A stretch of 64,000 nt of DNA from Rhizobium brockwellii (GTDB taxonomy: Bacteria; Pseudomonadota; Alphaproteobacteria; Rhizobiales; Rhizobiaceae), in NCBI RefSeq assembly GCF_000769405.2, contig NZ_CP053440.1:310001-374000 (forward strand), in the 5' to 3' direction. Under the pieces are notes generated by a model. The model did not search any database. It was not told the origin of the DNA and saw only the letters and a list, made by a program, of their open reading frames with translations. The translations under genes were made by a program, and so were the position numbers. This document shows, one piece after another, positions 25,639 through 35,170 of this stretch (positions within the stretch are counted from its first letter, which is position 1; the number at the start of each line of letters is the position of its first letter).

Positions 25639-26577
25639 ATGAGCGTCGATTTCCGAAAACTGAAGAGCTTCGTCAAGATCGTCGATACGGGCAGCGTATC
25701 GCGAGCTGCGAGCCTTCTGCGGACGGCCCAGCCGGCGCTGTCGCAGCAGATTGCCGCTCTCGAGGCGCACTTCAAACACAAGCTTCTCATCCGTAGCAAT
25801 GTCGGCATTACGCCGACCGAGGCGGGGCTGATCCTTTATCGGCACGCCCAATTGATGTTGAAGCAGATCGAGCAGGCGCAGGTCGACATCGATCAGTCCG
25901 CCAAATCGGTGGCGGGCCGCGTCTCGATCGGGCTTGCGACCTATTCCTCGTCAAGCGCCTTGTCGCTGCCGATCCTCAAGGAGATGAAGGCGAGGCATCC
26001 CCATATCGTTGTCCACATCAATGACAGTTTCGGCCAGATCCTCAGCGAACTGATCATGACGGGCAAGATGGATATGGCGCTGATCTATGCCGCTGCCCCG
26101 ATCAAGGGCGTCACGCTGCAGCCATTGTTTCGCGAGGAAATGTTCCTGGTCTCGCCGCCGGGCATCGAACTCCCCGGGGATAGCAGCGCGCCGCTTCCCC
26201 TTTCTGCCCTCCAGGACATCCCGCTGCTTCTTCCCAGCAAAGCACATCTGCTCAGGCGGTTGATCGACGATGCCCTGGCGAGAGCCAGAGCCACCCCTGA
26301 TGTCGTCTCGGAAATCGAATCCGTTCCGGCTCTCAGCGCGGCGGTTCTCGACGGGCTTGGATCGACCATTCTCCCGGCTTCCGTGGTCACGGAGACGGCG
26401 ATTTTTTCGGGCGCGCAGGTAAGGGCGCTGACGAAGCCGGTGATCGACGCGACCGTGTCGCTCTGCGTCGCCGATCATCTGCCCCTGTCGGAACCGGCCA
26501 TCGCTGCGCGGTCGGTTCTCCTCGATGTCGTGGGCAAGCTCATGAGCAGTCATCATCCCGGAATCAGGCCGGCCTAG
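25639..26577 (+). CDS. LysR-family transcriptional regulator (Nac-like)
   Basis: 312 residues from ATG 25639 (GTG at 25633 is an alternative two codons earlier). The N-terminal helix-turn-helix is VDTGSVSRAASLLRTAQPALSQQIAALEAHF (about 17-47); the remainder is the two-lobed effector domain, with GRVSIGLATYSSSSALSLPILKEM near 94. The N-terminal DFRKLKSFVKIVDTGS most recalls nitrogen-assimilation-control (Nac) type LysR proteins. It lies in the same direction between two operons whose promoters share a 45-bp element, so it is the natural candidate regulator of both. Effector unknown. Confidence 0.88.
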   Translation: MSVDFRKLKSFVKIVDTGSVSRAASLLRTAQPALSQQIAALEAHFKHKLLIRSNVGITPTEAGLILYRHAQLMLKQIEQAQVDIDQSAKSVAGRVSIGLATYSSSSALSLPILKEMKARHPHIVVHINDSFGQILSELIMTGKMDMALIYAAAPIKGVTLQPLFREEMFLVSPPGIELPGDSSAPLPLSALQDIPLLLPSKAHLLRRLIDDALARARATPDVVSEIESVPALSAAVLDGLGSTILPASVVTETAIFSGAQVRALTKPVIDATVSLCVADHLPLSEPAIAARSVLLDVVGKLMSSHHPGIRPA

Positions 26578-26628
26578 CCGGCGGCCGATCCTCGCAACGG
26601 CAGTCTGACGGCGCATTCGCGCTCCGCC

Positions 26629-26673
26629 ATAAGCAAACCCTATAGCGGCAGACTGTAGTTGTGTTAGCCAACG
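26629..26673 (+). promoter_or_regulatory. 45-bp conserved promoter element, copy B (upstream of hyuA)
   Basis: Matches copy A (19517-19561) at 38 of 45 positions and lies 97 bp before hyuA (start 26771). The conservation stops abruptly on both sides, though a CCCTAACCT-like string also recurs a little downstream of each copy. The size, two blocks and promoter position fit a LysR binding region overlapping a promoter. Confidence 0.7.
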
Positions 26674-26770
26674 CGCCGGGCATTCCCCTAACCTCCAAGC
26701 AGACATCGGGTCCGGGCATCGGATCCGCATAGCGGCGCCTGCCGCGCCGAACAGTCGCTTCGAGGACAAC

Positions 26771-28834
26771 ATGGCAAAACTGGCTTTCGACACGGGCGGT
26801 ACCTTTACCGACTTCGCGCTCCTGGACGACAAGGGCGACCTTCACCTTCACAAGGTCCTGAGCACGCCGAAGAACCCTGCCGAAGCAGTCGTGCAGGGTG
26901 TGTCCGAGTTGCTGGAAAAATTCGCCGGCACCATCGCCATCGAGAACCTGCAGGTGCTGGGCGCCACCACCGTCGTCACCAATGCGGTTCTCGAGCGCAA
27001 GGGCGTCGAAACCGGGTTCGTCACCACCGACGGCTTTCAGGACATGCTGCGTATCCGCAACGAAGGACGCTACGACCTCTACGACCTGAACATCAAATAT
27101 CCCGACCCGCTGGTCACCCGTGCAAACAGCTTCGGCGCCAAGGAGCGGATCGCGGCCGACGGTTCTGTCATGACCGAACTCGAGGAAGAGACGGTTCGCG
27201 AAATCGCCGGCCGCCTGAAGGAGAAGGGCATCCGTTCCGTCGCCGTCTGCCTTCTCCATGCCTACAAATATCCCCAGCACGAACAGCGCGTCGCTGCGCT
27301 GCTGCGCGAGGAAGACCCAGATATCTTCGTCTCGCTCTCCTCCGAAGTCTGCCCTGAGATGCGTGAGTTCGACCGCGCGTCGACGACTGTTGTCAATGCC
27401 TATACCAGGCCGCAGATGGCTGGGCACGTCGCACATCTCCAGCGTGAGTTCGCTGCGAAGGGCATCGATCGCCAGGTCCTCTGGATGACGTCCTCAGGCG
27501 GGCTGGTGCCGAGCCGGCGTGCCGCAGAACTGCCGGTACGCCTGATCGAGTCGGGTCCGGCGGCCGGCGCTGTCGCCGCTGCCGAGTTCGGCCGCACGGC
27601 TGGTGAGGCGAGCGTCTTGTCTTTCGACATGGGCGGCACGACCGCGAAGCTTTGCCTGATCCCCGACGGTGAGCCGAACGTCGGCACCGATCTTGAAGTC
27701 GCCCATTATCAGCGCTTCCGCAAGGGATCCGGTTTCCCGCTGAAGATCCAGTCGATCCAGATGATCGAGATCGGCGCGGGCGGCGGTTCGATCGCGGCCA
27801 AAAACTCTCTCGGTCTGCTCGACGTCGGCCCGCACTCCGCAGGCGCGATGCCCGGACCGGCGGCCTACCAGCGCGGCGGCACTCAGCCGACCGTCACGGA
27901 TGCTGACATCCTGCTCGGATATATGGGCACCGAATCCTTCGTCGGCGGCTCTTTCAAAGTTTCTAAGGAAGCCGCCCACGAGGCGATGGCCAAACTTGCC
28001 GCCTCACTCGAGGTTTCGGTCGAGCGTTGCGCATGGGGCATCCATGACCTCGTCAACGAATCCATGAGCAAGGCGGCCGCCATGCATGCGACCGATCTCG
28101 GCGTCGATCCCCGTTCGCTGCCGATGGTCGCGTTCGGCGGCGCCGGTCCGGTCCACGCCTATGGCATCGCCCGCAAGCTCGGCATTTCCCGCATCATCTG
28201 CCCGACCGGTGCAGGCGTGAGCTCGGCGATCGGCCTGTTGATCGCTCCCGTGGCGGTCGATCTGTCCGCAAGCCATCCGATGGCACTCGACGCCTGGAAT
28301 ATGGACGCCATGAACCGTCTGCTGGACGAGCTTTCGGCCCAGGGCGCCGAAGTCGTGTCGGCGGCGGGCGTGCCGAAGGATACGATCAGCAACCGCTACA
28401 CCGTCGACATGCGCCATGTCGGCCAGGGCCATGAGATCACCGTGGTTCTGCCTGACCGGAGCCTGCCGAAGGAGGAATTCCTCAGTGAGCTCCGCGGCAA
28501 CTTCTTCAAGCTGTACCGCGAACTGTTCGGTCGTACCGTTGCCGCGCCGCTGGAGGTCATCACCTGGCGCCTGCGCGCCGGCGGTGAAAAGGATCAGGTC
28601 ACGCGGCCGCACGAGACCGTCGTTGCCGACGCGAAGAAGGGCAGCCGAAAGGTTTATTTCCAGGAGATCGGCGGCTTTGCCGAGACTGTGGTCTACGACC
28701 ACTACAAGCTTCCCGTCGGTGAAGAGGTCAGGGGTCCAGCAATCGTCGAGCAGCGTGAATCGACTGCGGTCGTCGGGCCAAGCGGCGTCTTCCACGTGGA
28801 TGCCCATGGCAACCTCGTGATCAACCTTCACTAA
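26771..28834 (+). CDS. hyuA: Hydantoinase/oxoprolinase A subunit (HyuA)
   Basis: 687 residues, the usual size. Two actin-like ATPase phosphate motifs are clear: AFDTGGTFTDFAL at 5-17 and SFDMGGTTAKLCLI near 285. GAGGGSIA follows near 336 and GGAGPVHAYGIARKLG near 457. The N-terminal domain is Hydant_A_N, then hydantoinase A, then the C-terminal domain of N-methylhydantoinase/acetophenone-carboxylase type. Family members use ATP to open cyclic amides (hydantoin, 5-oxoproline) or to activate a carbonyl. It pairs with HyuB, 11 bp downstream. The actual substrate cannot be read from sequence. Confidence 0.9.
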   Translation: MAKLAFDTGGTFTDFALLDDKGDLHLHKVLSTPKNPAEAVVQGVSELLEKFAGTIAIENLQVLGATTVVTNAVLERKGVETGFVTTDGFQDMLRIRNEGRYDLYDLNIKYPDPLVTRANSFGAKERIAADGSVMTELEEETVREIAGRLKEKGIRSVAVCLLHAYKYPQHEQRVAALLREEDPDIFVSLSSEVCPEMREFDRASTTVVNAYTRPQMAGHVAHLQREFAAKGIDRQVLWMTSSGGLVPSRRAAELPVRLIESGPAAGAVAAAEFGRTAGEASVLSFDMGGTTAKLCLIPDGEPNVGTDLEVAHYQRFRKGSGFPLKIQSIQMIEIGAGGGSIAAKNSLGLLDVGPHSAGAMPGPAAYQRGGTQPTVTDADILLGYMGTESFVGGSFKVSKEAAHEAMAKLAASLEVSVERCAWGIHDLVNESMSKAAAMHATDLGVDPRSLPMVAFGGAGPVHAYGIARKLGISRIICPTGAGVSSAIGLLIAPVAVDLSASHPMALDAWNMDAMNRLLDELSAQGAEVVSAAGVPKDTISNRYTVDMRHVGQGHEITVVLPDRSLPKEEFLSELRGNFFKLYRELFGRTVAAPLEVITWRLRAGGEKDQVTRPHETVVADAKKGSRKVYFQEIGGFAETVVYDHYKLPVGEEVRGPAIVEQRESTAVVGPSGVFHVDAHGNLVINLH

Positions 28835-28845
28835 GGGGTACTCAG

Positions 28846-30522
28846 ATGTCGAAACCCGCCACCGATTTCAACGACCCGATCAACCTTCAGGTGATGTGGA
28901 ACCGCCTGATCTTCATCGCAGACCAGGCTGACAACGTCCTCGGCAAGACGGCATTCTCGCCGATCGTCCGCGAGAACCACGATTACGTGACCGTCCTCTT
29001 GGACAGCAAGGGACGGGCGCTGGCGCAATGCACCTGGTCGATCCCGGTCTTCATTACCTCGCTCCCGGCCGCGGCCCAGAACTATTTCCTGCCGAAGTTC
29101 CCCGCAGACAAGCTCGAAGAGGGCGATGTGCTGGCGACCAACGATCCGGAGATCGGCACCGGCCATCTTCCCGATGTCACGATGATCACGCCGATCTTCA
29201 AGAACGGCAAGGTCGTCGCCTATGCCGGCTCCATCGCCCATCTTCCCGATATCGGCGGCGCCCCTCTGCATTCCGAAGCGAGCGATATCTACGAAGAAGG
29301 GATCCGCTTCCCGATCATCAAGCTGCTGAAGGCCGGCGTTCCGAACCAGGACGTCTTCGACATCATCGAAGCGTCGGTCCGTCTTCCGACCGAAGTGCGC
29401 GGCGACCTCGAATCGATGATCGCTGCCAACAATGTCATGGGCCGCGAACTCGTCAAATTCCTGGACGAATACGGTCTCGACGACGTCGAGGGCCTGGCGA
29501 CCGCCATCCATTCCCGCTCCGAAGCGCAGACCCGCAAGGCGATCCGCGAATGGCCGAACGGCAGTTACGCGGCCGAGGTTCTGCTCGACGGTTACGATGT
29601 CGATGTGACGCTGAAGGCTTCGGTCATCATCAAGGACGACTCGATCCACGTCGACTACACCGGTACCTCCGACCAGGTTCTGCACTCGATCAACTGCCGG
29701 ACGAACTATCGCTACGCCCATTCCGTCTATGCTCTGAAGTGCCTGCTCGACCCCGAGACGCCGAATAATGAGGGCTGCATCGTCCCGATCACCGACGAGG
29801 CGCCGCTCGGCTGCATCCTCAACCCGCAACACTGGACGGCGGGCAATTCGCGGAACCTGATCGGGCACGTCATTCCCTCGCTGATCTTCAAGGCGCTCGA
29901 AGGGGTGGTGCCCGAGAAGGTCATGGGCGACAGCGGCGGCGCGCCGATCTGGGCCGCCAATTGCGTCGGTCAGCGCAACGACGGCACGCAGTATGGCTCG
30001 GTCCAGAATTTCCATGGCGGGCAGGGCGCGCGCGCGGAGCTCGACGGTCTGGACACGCTGAGTTTCCCCTCGAACTGCAAGGTAACGGCCATCGAGATGT
30101 TCGAGGTTGCCGTTCCCGTGCTGACGGAGCGGAAGGAACTGATCGCCGACTCCGGCGGAGCAGGCAAGCATCGCGGCGGTCTCGGCCAGCGTGTCGTGCT
30201 GCGCAACCTCGGCAAGAACCCGATGAACATCTACCTCGCCTCCGAGCGTGTTCGCCATCCCTGCTTCGGTGTCGTCGAAGGCCAGAGCGGATCGGCAGGA
30301 AAGGTCATGAAGGACGGCAAGCCCCATTTCCCGAAGGGCAAGGTGGTCCTGAAGACAGGCCAGCGGCTCGAGGTGGAGACGCCAGGCGGCGGCGGTTGGG
30401 GACCTGCGAGCGATCGTTCGTCTGCACTGATCGAGCAGGATCTTTCCGAAAACCTGATCACCGCGAAGGCTGCGAAGGAAATTTACGGCTATTCTGGCCC
30501 GATCGCTGCTGCGGCCGAATAA
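28846..30522 (+). CDS. hyuB: Hydantoinase/oxoprolinase B subunit (HyuB)
   Basis: 558 residues from ATG 28846 with AAGGGG upstream. HyuB-family segments: NRLIFIADQADNVLGKTAFSPIVRENHDY near residue 15, LATNDPEIGTGHLPDVTMITPIF near 95, DSGGAGKHRGGLGQRVVLR near 435 and the C-terminal TPGGGGWG motif. It forms the second catalytic subunit of the ATP-dependent cyclic amidase. No third small subunit, as found in acetophenone carboxylase or acetone carboxylase, is next to it, which favours a hydantoinase/oxoprolinase-like reaction. Confidence 0.9.
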   Translation: MSKPATDFNDPINLQVMWNRLIFIADQADNVLGKTAFSPIVRENHDYVTVLLDSKGRALAQCTWSIPVFITSLPAAAQNYFLPKFPADKLEEGDVLATNDPEIGTGHLPDVTMITPIFKNGKVVAYAGSIAHLPDIGGAPLHSEASDIYEEGIRFPIIKLLKAGVPNQDVFDIIEASVRLPTEVRGDLESMIAANNVMGRELVKFLDEYGLDDVEGLATAIHSRSEAQTRKAIREWPNGSYAAEVLLDGYDVDVTLKASVIIKDDSIHVDYTGTSDQVLHSINCRTNYRYAHSVYALKCLLDPETPNNEGCIVPITDEAPLGCILNPQHWTAGNSRNLIGHVIPSLIFKALEGVVPEKVMGDSGGAPIWAANCVGQRNDGTQYGSVQNFHGGQGARAELDGLDTLSFPSNCKVTAIEMFEVAVPVLTERKELIADSGGAGKHRGGLGQRVVLRNLGKNPMNIYLASERVRHPCFGVVEGQSGSAGKVMKDGKPHFPKGKVVLKTGQRLEVETPGGGGWGPASDRSSALIEQDLSENLITAKAAKEIYGYSGPIAAAAE

Positions 30523-30531
30523 GGGAAAACC

Positions 30532-31335
30532 ATGGGACTTCTCGAAGGAAAAATTGCTCTGGTGACGGGAGCCGGCTCCGGCATCGGTCGCGAAACCGCC
30601 CTGCTGCTGGCAAAGGACGGCGCCACCGTCGTGCTGACCGGGCGGCGGATCGAACCGCTGCGCGAGGTGGCGGCCTTGATCGAAGAGGCTAATGGCAAGG
30701 CCGTCGTGCGTGCGCTCGATATCGAGACGCGTGAAGAGATCTTTGCGGCCGTGACGTGGATCAAGGATAGCGTCGGACCCGTCGATATCCTGGTGAACAA
30801 TGCCGGCAGCGCAAGCAAGGTGCTGAACCCGCGTTTTCTGAGCGAGGTGGAGTGGATCTCCACCATCAACGTCAATCTGACGGCGGTCTTCAACCTGACC
30901 CAGGCGGTCCTTCCGGACATGATCGCGCGCGGCGAGGGAACGATCATCACGGTCTCGTCGCTCGCGGTGATCAACCCCAACCTGCTCGGTGGAGCGGCCT
31001 ATGGTGCGGCCAAGGCCGGCGTGAAGAACTTCATGAGCTTCCTGCACAACACCTATCGTAATCAGGGGATCCGGGCGACGACGATCCTGCCCGGCGAGAC
31101 CAATACGCCGATCATGGACAATCGCGCGCGGCCTCCTCTGCAGGAGGAACGTGCCGTCATGATGGATCCTCATGACGTCGCCCGTGCGATCGTCCTCTGC
31201 GCCAGCCTCAACAAGAGCGCCGTGATCCCCGAGCTTCACATCTGCCCGACATTCATGCGGGACACGTCGGCCGACATCGAAATTGCGCGTTGGGTCGGTG
31301 CGCCGGCCGATACGCCGGATATGCCGAAAAAATAG
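30532..31335 (+). CDS. Short-chain dehydrogenase/reductase (SDR)
   Basis: 267 residues, classical SDR. Cofactor motif VTGAGSGIGRETALLL at 10-25, an R-containing GRRIEP after the second strand (NADP possible), NNAG near 89, catalytic Ser in ITVSSLAVI near 142 and YGAAKAG (Tyr-xxx-Lys) near 157. It begins 9 bp after hyuB in the same operon. It is probably an alcohol dehydrogenase or oxo-acid reductase acting on the ring-opened product, but direction and substrate are unknown. Confidence 0.88.
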   Translation: MGLLEGKIALVTGAGSGIGRETALLLAKDGATVVLTGRRIEPLREVAALIEEANGKAVVRALDIETREEIFAAVTWIKDSVGPVDILVNNAGSASKVLNPRFLSEVEWISTINVNLTAVFNLTQAVLPDMIARGEGTIITVSSLAVINPNLLGGAAYGAAKAGVKNFMSFLHNTYRNQGIRATTILPGETNTPIMDNRARPPLQEERAVMMDPHDVARAIVLCASLNKSAVIPELHICPTFMRDTSADIEIARWVGAPADTPDMPKK

Positions 31336-31351
31336 AATTGGGAGGATATTG

Positions 31352-32053
31352 ATGAACGGAGCCAAATTGCGCGCCCGACTGTTGGCCGGCGAGGCGATCA
31401 CCATGTATACGCCGCACCACTCCTCGTCGGGGCTGGCAGCCCGACTGGTGGAGCTCGGCGCCGATTCCGTCTTCGTCGACTGCGAACACGGAACCTGGAG
31501 CTTCGACGATGTGCGCATGACTGCACAGATTGTCCGTTCTGTCGGCGGAGCGGCGATCGTCCGGCCACATTCGCACGAACGCCCGATCATCATCAGATAT
31601 CTGAATGCGGGAGCCGACGGCATCATGGTCCCGATGGTGGACACGGCCGAACAGGCGCGCGCCGTCGTCGATGCCGTCCGCTACGCTCTTCCGTCCGACT
31701 TCGACAAGCGCCTGGTGGTGGCGATGATCGAGACGGTGGATGCCATAGACAATCTCGACGATATGTTGAAGGTCGATGGCATCGACGTCTTCTTCATCGG
31801 ACCTGGCGATCTCTCGCAGAATATGGGCTATCCGCCGGCCCCGCCCTTCGGCGAGCCGCGTCCTGAAGCGGTCATGGCGAAGGTCGCGGTCGCAGTCGAC
31901 AAGATCCGCGCAGCAGGCAAGGTTGCAGGCACGCTGGCCACCGCCGATGAACTGCCTCATTGGCTTCAGAACGGTGTTCAGTTCTTCTATATCCACAGCG
32001 ATCCCTTCCTGCGCCGCGGGATTGCGGGCATCAGGCAGACGCTGGCGCGGTAG
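31352..32053 (+). CDS. HpcH/HpaI-family 2-oxo-acid aldolase
   Basis: 233 residues, slightly short for the family (about 250), from ATG 31352 with GGGAGGATATTG before it. TIM-barrel landmarks: DSVFVDCEHGTWSFDD near 37, AIVRPHSHERPIII near 67, GADGIMVPMVDTAEQA near 85, metal ligand Glu in VVAMIETVDA near 126, and FFIGPGDLS near 149 (second metal ligand Asp). Members cleave 4-hydroxy-2-oxo acids to pyruvate plus an aldehyde. As the last gene of the hyu operon, it probably does the final carbon-carbon cleavage. Confidence 0.87.
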   Translation: MNGAKLRARLLAGEAITMYTPHHSSSGLAARLVELGADSVFVDCEHGTWSFDDVRMTAQIVRSVGGAAIVRPHSHERPIIIRYLNAGADGIMVPMVDTAEQARAVVDAVRYALPSDFDKRLVVAMIETVDAIDNLDDMLKVDGIDVFFIGPGDLSQNMGYPPAPPFGEPRPEAVMAKVAVAVDKIRAAGKVAGTLATADELPHWLQNGVQFFYIHSDPFLRRGIAGIRQTLAR

Positions 32054-32136
32054 TCGCCCGGATTTTGAGTGGGGATAAAACCGCGCGGTCGCCAAGGCTA
32101 CGGCACTCGAATTGATATAGGTTCGATGATTGCGGT

Positions 32137-32601
32137 TCAGCGCCTGCCTCGCGTGCGCGTCGCCAGAACATTGCGGATCGAGAAGCTGGAATGAATCCTG
32201 AGGACACCGGGCAAGGCCGACAGGATCTCCTTGTGGATCCGCTCGAACTCGCCGGCATTGGCGACCTCGACGCGCAGCAGATAGTCCGAACCGCCGGTCA
32301 TCAGAAAACACTCCCGGATCTCGGGATGCCGGCGGACCGCCGCCTCGAGGCGGTCGAGATAGTCCTCCGTTTGTCGTTCGAGGGTGATGTTGATGATCAC
32401 GGCGATCATTTCATCCGCATTGCCGGTGTCGACCAGCACCGTATAGCCGCGGATAACGCCTGACTTTTCCATGATCTTGATGCGCCTGAGGCAGGCTGAT
32501 GGTGAGAGACCGATCTCGGCGGCGAGCTTGGCATTGCTCATGCGGGCATCGAGACGCAGCAGTCTCAGAATGTTGCGATCAATCGCGTCGAGGGCAGCCA
32601 T
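32137..32601 (-). CDS. Lrp/AsnC-family regulator, divergent from the alanine racemase gene
   Basis: 154 residues. N-terminal helix-turn-helix: LDAIDRNILRLLRLDARMSNAKLAAEIGLSPSACLRRIKIME. The RAM ligand-binding domain follows (GYTVLVDTGNADEMIAVIINI..., GGSDYLLRVEVANAGEFERI). It is divergent from dadX across a 126-bp AT-rich gap. Lrp-type regulators commonly activate dadAX in response to alanine, and this gene is the obvious local candidate. Confidence 0.9.
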   Translation of the reverse strand: MAALDAIDRNILRLLRLDARMSNAKLAAEIGLSPSACLRRIKIMEKSGVIRGYTVLVDTGNADEMIAVIINITLERQTEDYLDRLEAAVRRHPEIRECFLMTGGSDYLLRVEVANAGEFERIHKEILSALPGVLRIHSSFSIRNVLATRTRGRR

Positions 32602-32727
32602 GGCGGATCATTCCAAATTTTGATTGATTATGCGAATAATAGTCAAATCATGCAATAATGAACTGCTAAATAACCGGCAATTTCGCTCATTCTTTCATAA
32701 ACTCCCTGAGATCGAAAAGGGGTGGAC
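32602..32727. promoter_or_regulatory. AT-rich divergent promoter region, Lrp-type gene / dadX
   Basis: A strikingly AT-rich 126 bp (for example TTTTGATTGATTATGCGAAT and AATAATGAACTGCTAAATAA) between two divergent genes in otherwise GC-rich DNA. The repeated AATAAT/ATTAT-like steps at roughly helical spacing fit cooperative Lrp binding; no single operator can be fixed by eye. Confidence 0.5.
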
Positions 32728-33861
32728 ATGGATAGCGATATTTTGGTTTCCCGCGCACGCATTGCGACGACCATGCAGGGAGCCACGGGCTATCTGACGA
32801 TCGACCTTGCCGCCCTCGGCCGTAACTACCGCAAACTCGTATCGCTACTGGCACCGGTCCGCGCCGGCGCCGTCGTCAAGGCCGACGCCTATGGTCTCGG
32901 CGCCGAGCGGGTCGCCAGAACGCTTTACAGTGAAGGTTGCAGGCTTTTCTTCGTCGCCCAATTTGTCGAGGCCTTGAGGCTCCGGCCGACCCTTGCGCCC
33001 GATGCCCAGATTTTCGTGCTGAACGGCTTGCAGCCGGGTAACGAGATCGCCTGCGCCGAGATGGGCATCGTTCCGGTTCTCAATTCATTGGCGCAGTGGC
33101 AGCAATGGTCGGCGGCTGCGCGCATTCTGAAGCGCTGCCTGCCAGCTGTCCTGCAGTTCGACACCGGCATGTCGCGGCTCGGTTTTCCCAGTGAAGAGCG
33201 AGCAGAGCTGGCGGCGGCTCTTCGCGATGGCACCAATGTCGAAATCCTGTTCATCATGAGCCATCTGGCTTCGGCCGATGACATGGACAGTGAGCAGAAC
33301 GGCGAACAGTTTGCCGAGATGTCCCGCATCCCCGACGAGTTTCCCGGCTTCGATATTTCCTTTGCCAATTCCGGCGGTATTTTCCTGGGCGACGCCTATC
33401 ACGGCGTACTCGCCCGTCCCGGCATCGCACTTTATGGCGGCGCTCCGAACGCCGGCGAGAAGAACCCGATGGAGCCGGTCGTCAGCCTAAATGTCGCCGT
33501 CGTGCAGACGCGCACCGTGCCCGCGGGGGCGAAAGTCGGCTATGGCGGCGCGCATGTCACGCAACGCGAAACCCGTCTCGCCACCATTGCCGCCGGCTAT
33601 GCAGATGGGCTGCCGCGGTGCCTGGGAGATCGCGGCGCCGTCTATTTCAAGGGCATCCGCCTGCCGATCGTCGGCCGTGTGTCGATGGACAGCGCGACCA
33701 TCGACATCACGGCACTGCCCGAATGCGCGCTGACCTTCGGCAGCCTCGTCGAAGTGCTCGGCCGCCATCAGACGCTCGAGGACATCGCCCGCGACGCCGG
33801 CACCATTTCTTACGAAATCCTAACCGGCTTGGGCGATCGTTACGACAGGCAATATCGCTGA
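32728..33861 (+). CDS. dadX: Alanine racemase, catabolic type
   Basis: 377 residues from ATG 32728 (GTG 32722 is possible, but AAAAGGGG fits the ATG). The PLP-lysine motif [17 protein letters not shown] is near residue 50, the barrel strand [12 protein letters not shown] near 138, and the partner-subunit catalytic Tyr is in [11 protein letters not shown] near 267. [12 protein letters not shown] near 232 and [13 protein letters not shown] near 315 are further family marks. It interconverts L- and D-alanine. Its position before dadA, with a divergent Lrp, identifies it as the catabolic rather than cell-wall enzyme. Confidence 0.9.
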   Translation: MDSDILVSRARIATTMQGATGYLTIDLAALGRNYRKLVSLLAPVRAGAVVKADAYGLGAERVARTLYSEGCRLFFVAQFVEALRLRPTLAPDAQIFVLNGLQPGNEIACAEMGIVPVLNSLAQWQQWSAAARILKRCLPAVLQFDTGMSRLGFPSEERAELAAALRDGTNVEILFIMSHLASADDMDSEQNGEQFAEMSRIPDEFPGFDISFANSGGIFLGDAYHGVLARPGIALYGGAPNAGEKNPMEPVVSLNVAVVQTRTVPAGAKVGYGGAHVTQRETRLATIAAGYADGLPRCLGDRGAVYFKGIRLPIVGRVSMDSATIDITALPECALTFGSLVEVLGRHQTLEDIARDAGTISYEILTGLGDRYDRQYR

Positions 33862-33890
33862 GAGCCGGCGGCTCCATCATTGGGAACATT

Positions 33891-35141
33891 ATGAAAGTCA
33901 TCGTTCTAGGAGCCGGCATTGTCGGCGTCACATCCGCTTATCAACTGGCCAAGGCCGGCCATGACGTCACTGTCGTTGACCGGCAGTCGGGCCCGGCGCT
34001 GGAGACGAGCTTTGCCAATGCCGGCGAAGTCTCCTTCGGCTATTGTTCGCCATGGGCGGCACCCGGTATTCCCATGAAGGCCATGAAGTGGCTGTTCATG
34101 AAACATGCGCCGCTCGTCCTGCGACCGAAACTCGATATGGCCATGCTCTCCTGGATGGCCAGGATGCTGTCGAACTGCACCTCCGAGCGCTACGCGATCA
34201 ACAAGAGCCGCATGCTGCGCCTTGCCGATTACAGCCGCATCGCGCTGGCCGATCTTCGCGCCGAGACCGGCATCGCCTATGACGAACGCATGCAGGGAAC
34301 CCTGCAACTGTTCCGCACGCAGCAGCAGTTGGAGGCCTCGGCAAAGGATGTCAAAGCGCTGGCTGCCGACGGCATTCCCTACGAGGTGCTGGACCGGGAC
34401 GGCTGCATCCGCTTCGAGCCGGCCCTGAAACATGTACGCGACAAGATTGTTGGCGGTCTGCTGACGCCGAAGGACGAAACCGGTGACTGCTTCAAGTTCA
34501 CCAATGCGCTGGCCGCCAAGGCAGAGGCGCTCGGTGTCCGCTTCGATTACGGAACGACGATCAAGGCACTGGATGTCGAGGCCGGCCGGGTGCGCGGGGT
34601 CATCACCGATCGTGAGCGGATGAGCGCGGAGGCTGTGGTGGTTGCGCTCGGCAGCTATTCGCCGCTGTTGCTGAAGCCGCTCGGCATCAGGCTGCCCGTC
34701 TATCCCGTCAAGGGCTATTCGCTCACCATCCCGATCACCGATGCGTCACGCGCGCCGGAATCGACCGTCATGGACGAGACCTACAAGATCGCGATCACCC
34801 GGCTCGGTGATCGCATTCGCGTCGGCGGCATGGCTGAAATATCAGGCTATACCAATGATCTTGGCCTCGCCCGCCGCAGCACGCTGGAACATTCGGTCAC
34901 CGATCTCTTCCCCGGCGGCGATATTTCCAAGGCCTCCTTCTGGTCCGGTCTGCGCCCAATGACGCCTGATGGCACGCCGGTCATCGGCCCGACAAAGGTC
35001 GCCGGCCTCTTCCTCAATACCGGTCACGGCACGCTCGGCTGGACCATGAGTACCGGTTCGGCCCGGCTCATCGGCGATCTCGTCGGCGGCGGCCAGCCGG
35101 AAATCGACGTGAGAGATCTCGCAATCAGCCGCTACGGCTGA
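33891..35141 (+). CDS. dadA: D-amino acid dehydrogenase, small subunit (FAD)
   Basis: 416 residues from ATG 33891. The dinucleotide motif [20 protein letters not shown] opens the protein, followed by the typical [22 protein letters not shown] near 44. [16 protein letters not shown] near 346 and [13 protein letters not shown] near 370 close the FAD site. It oxidises D-alanine and other D-amino acids to 2-oxo acids, feeding the respiratory chain at the inner membrane. With dadX it forms a complete alanine catabolic pair, 29 bp apart. Confidence 0.92.
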   Translation: MKVIVLGAGIVGVTSAYQLAKAGHDVTVVDRQSGPALETSFANAGEVSFGYCSPWAAPGIPMKAMKWLFMKHAPLVLRPKLDMAMLSWMARMLSNCTSERYAINKSRMLRLADYSRIALADLRAETGIAYDERMQGTLQLFRTQQQLEASAKDVKALAADGIPYEVLDRDGCIRFEPALKHVRDKIVGGLLTPKDETGDCFKFTNALAAKAEALGVRFDYGTTIKALDVEAGRVRGVITDRERMSAEAVVVALGSYSPLLLKPLGIRLPVYPVKGYSLTIPITDASRAPESTVMDETYKIAITRLGDRIRVGGMAEISGYTNDLGLARRSTLEHSVTDLFPGGDISKASFWSGLRPMTPDGTPVIGPTKVAGLFLNTGHGTLGWTMSTGSARLIGDLVGGGQPEIDVRDLAISRYG

Positions 35142-35170
35142 AACCGCCCGGGGCAACACAAAGAAGAGGG

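Noticed and set aside
28831..31644. A 937-codon open frame on the minus strand opposite hyuB, the SDR and the aldolase start
   Set aside because: It is antisense to three genes with clear catalytic motifs and operon spacing. Its translation is rich in His, Asp and Arg with no recognisable domain, as expected from the complement of high-GC3 coding DNA.
32602..32727. Possible small RNA in the AT-rich gap between the Lrp-type gene and dadX
   Set aside because: No terminator or stable fold is visible; AT-rich divergent promoters explain the composition.
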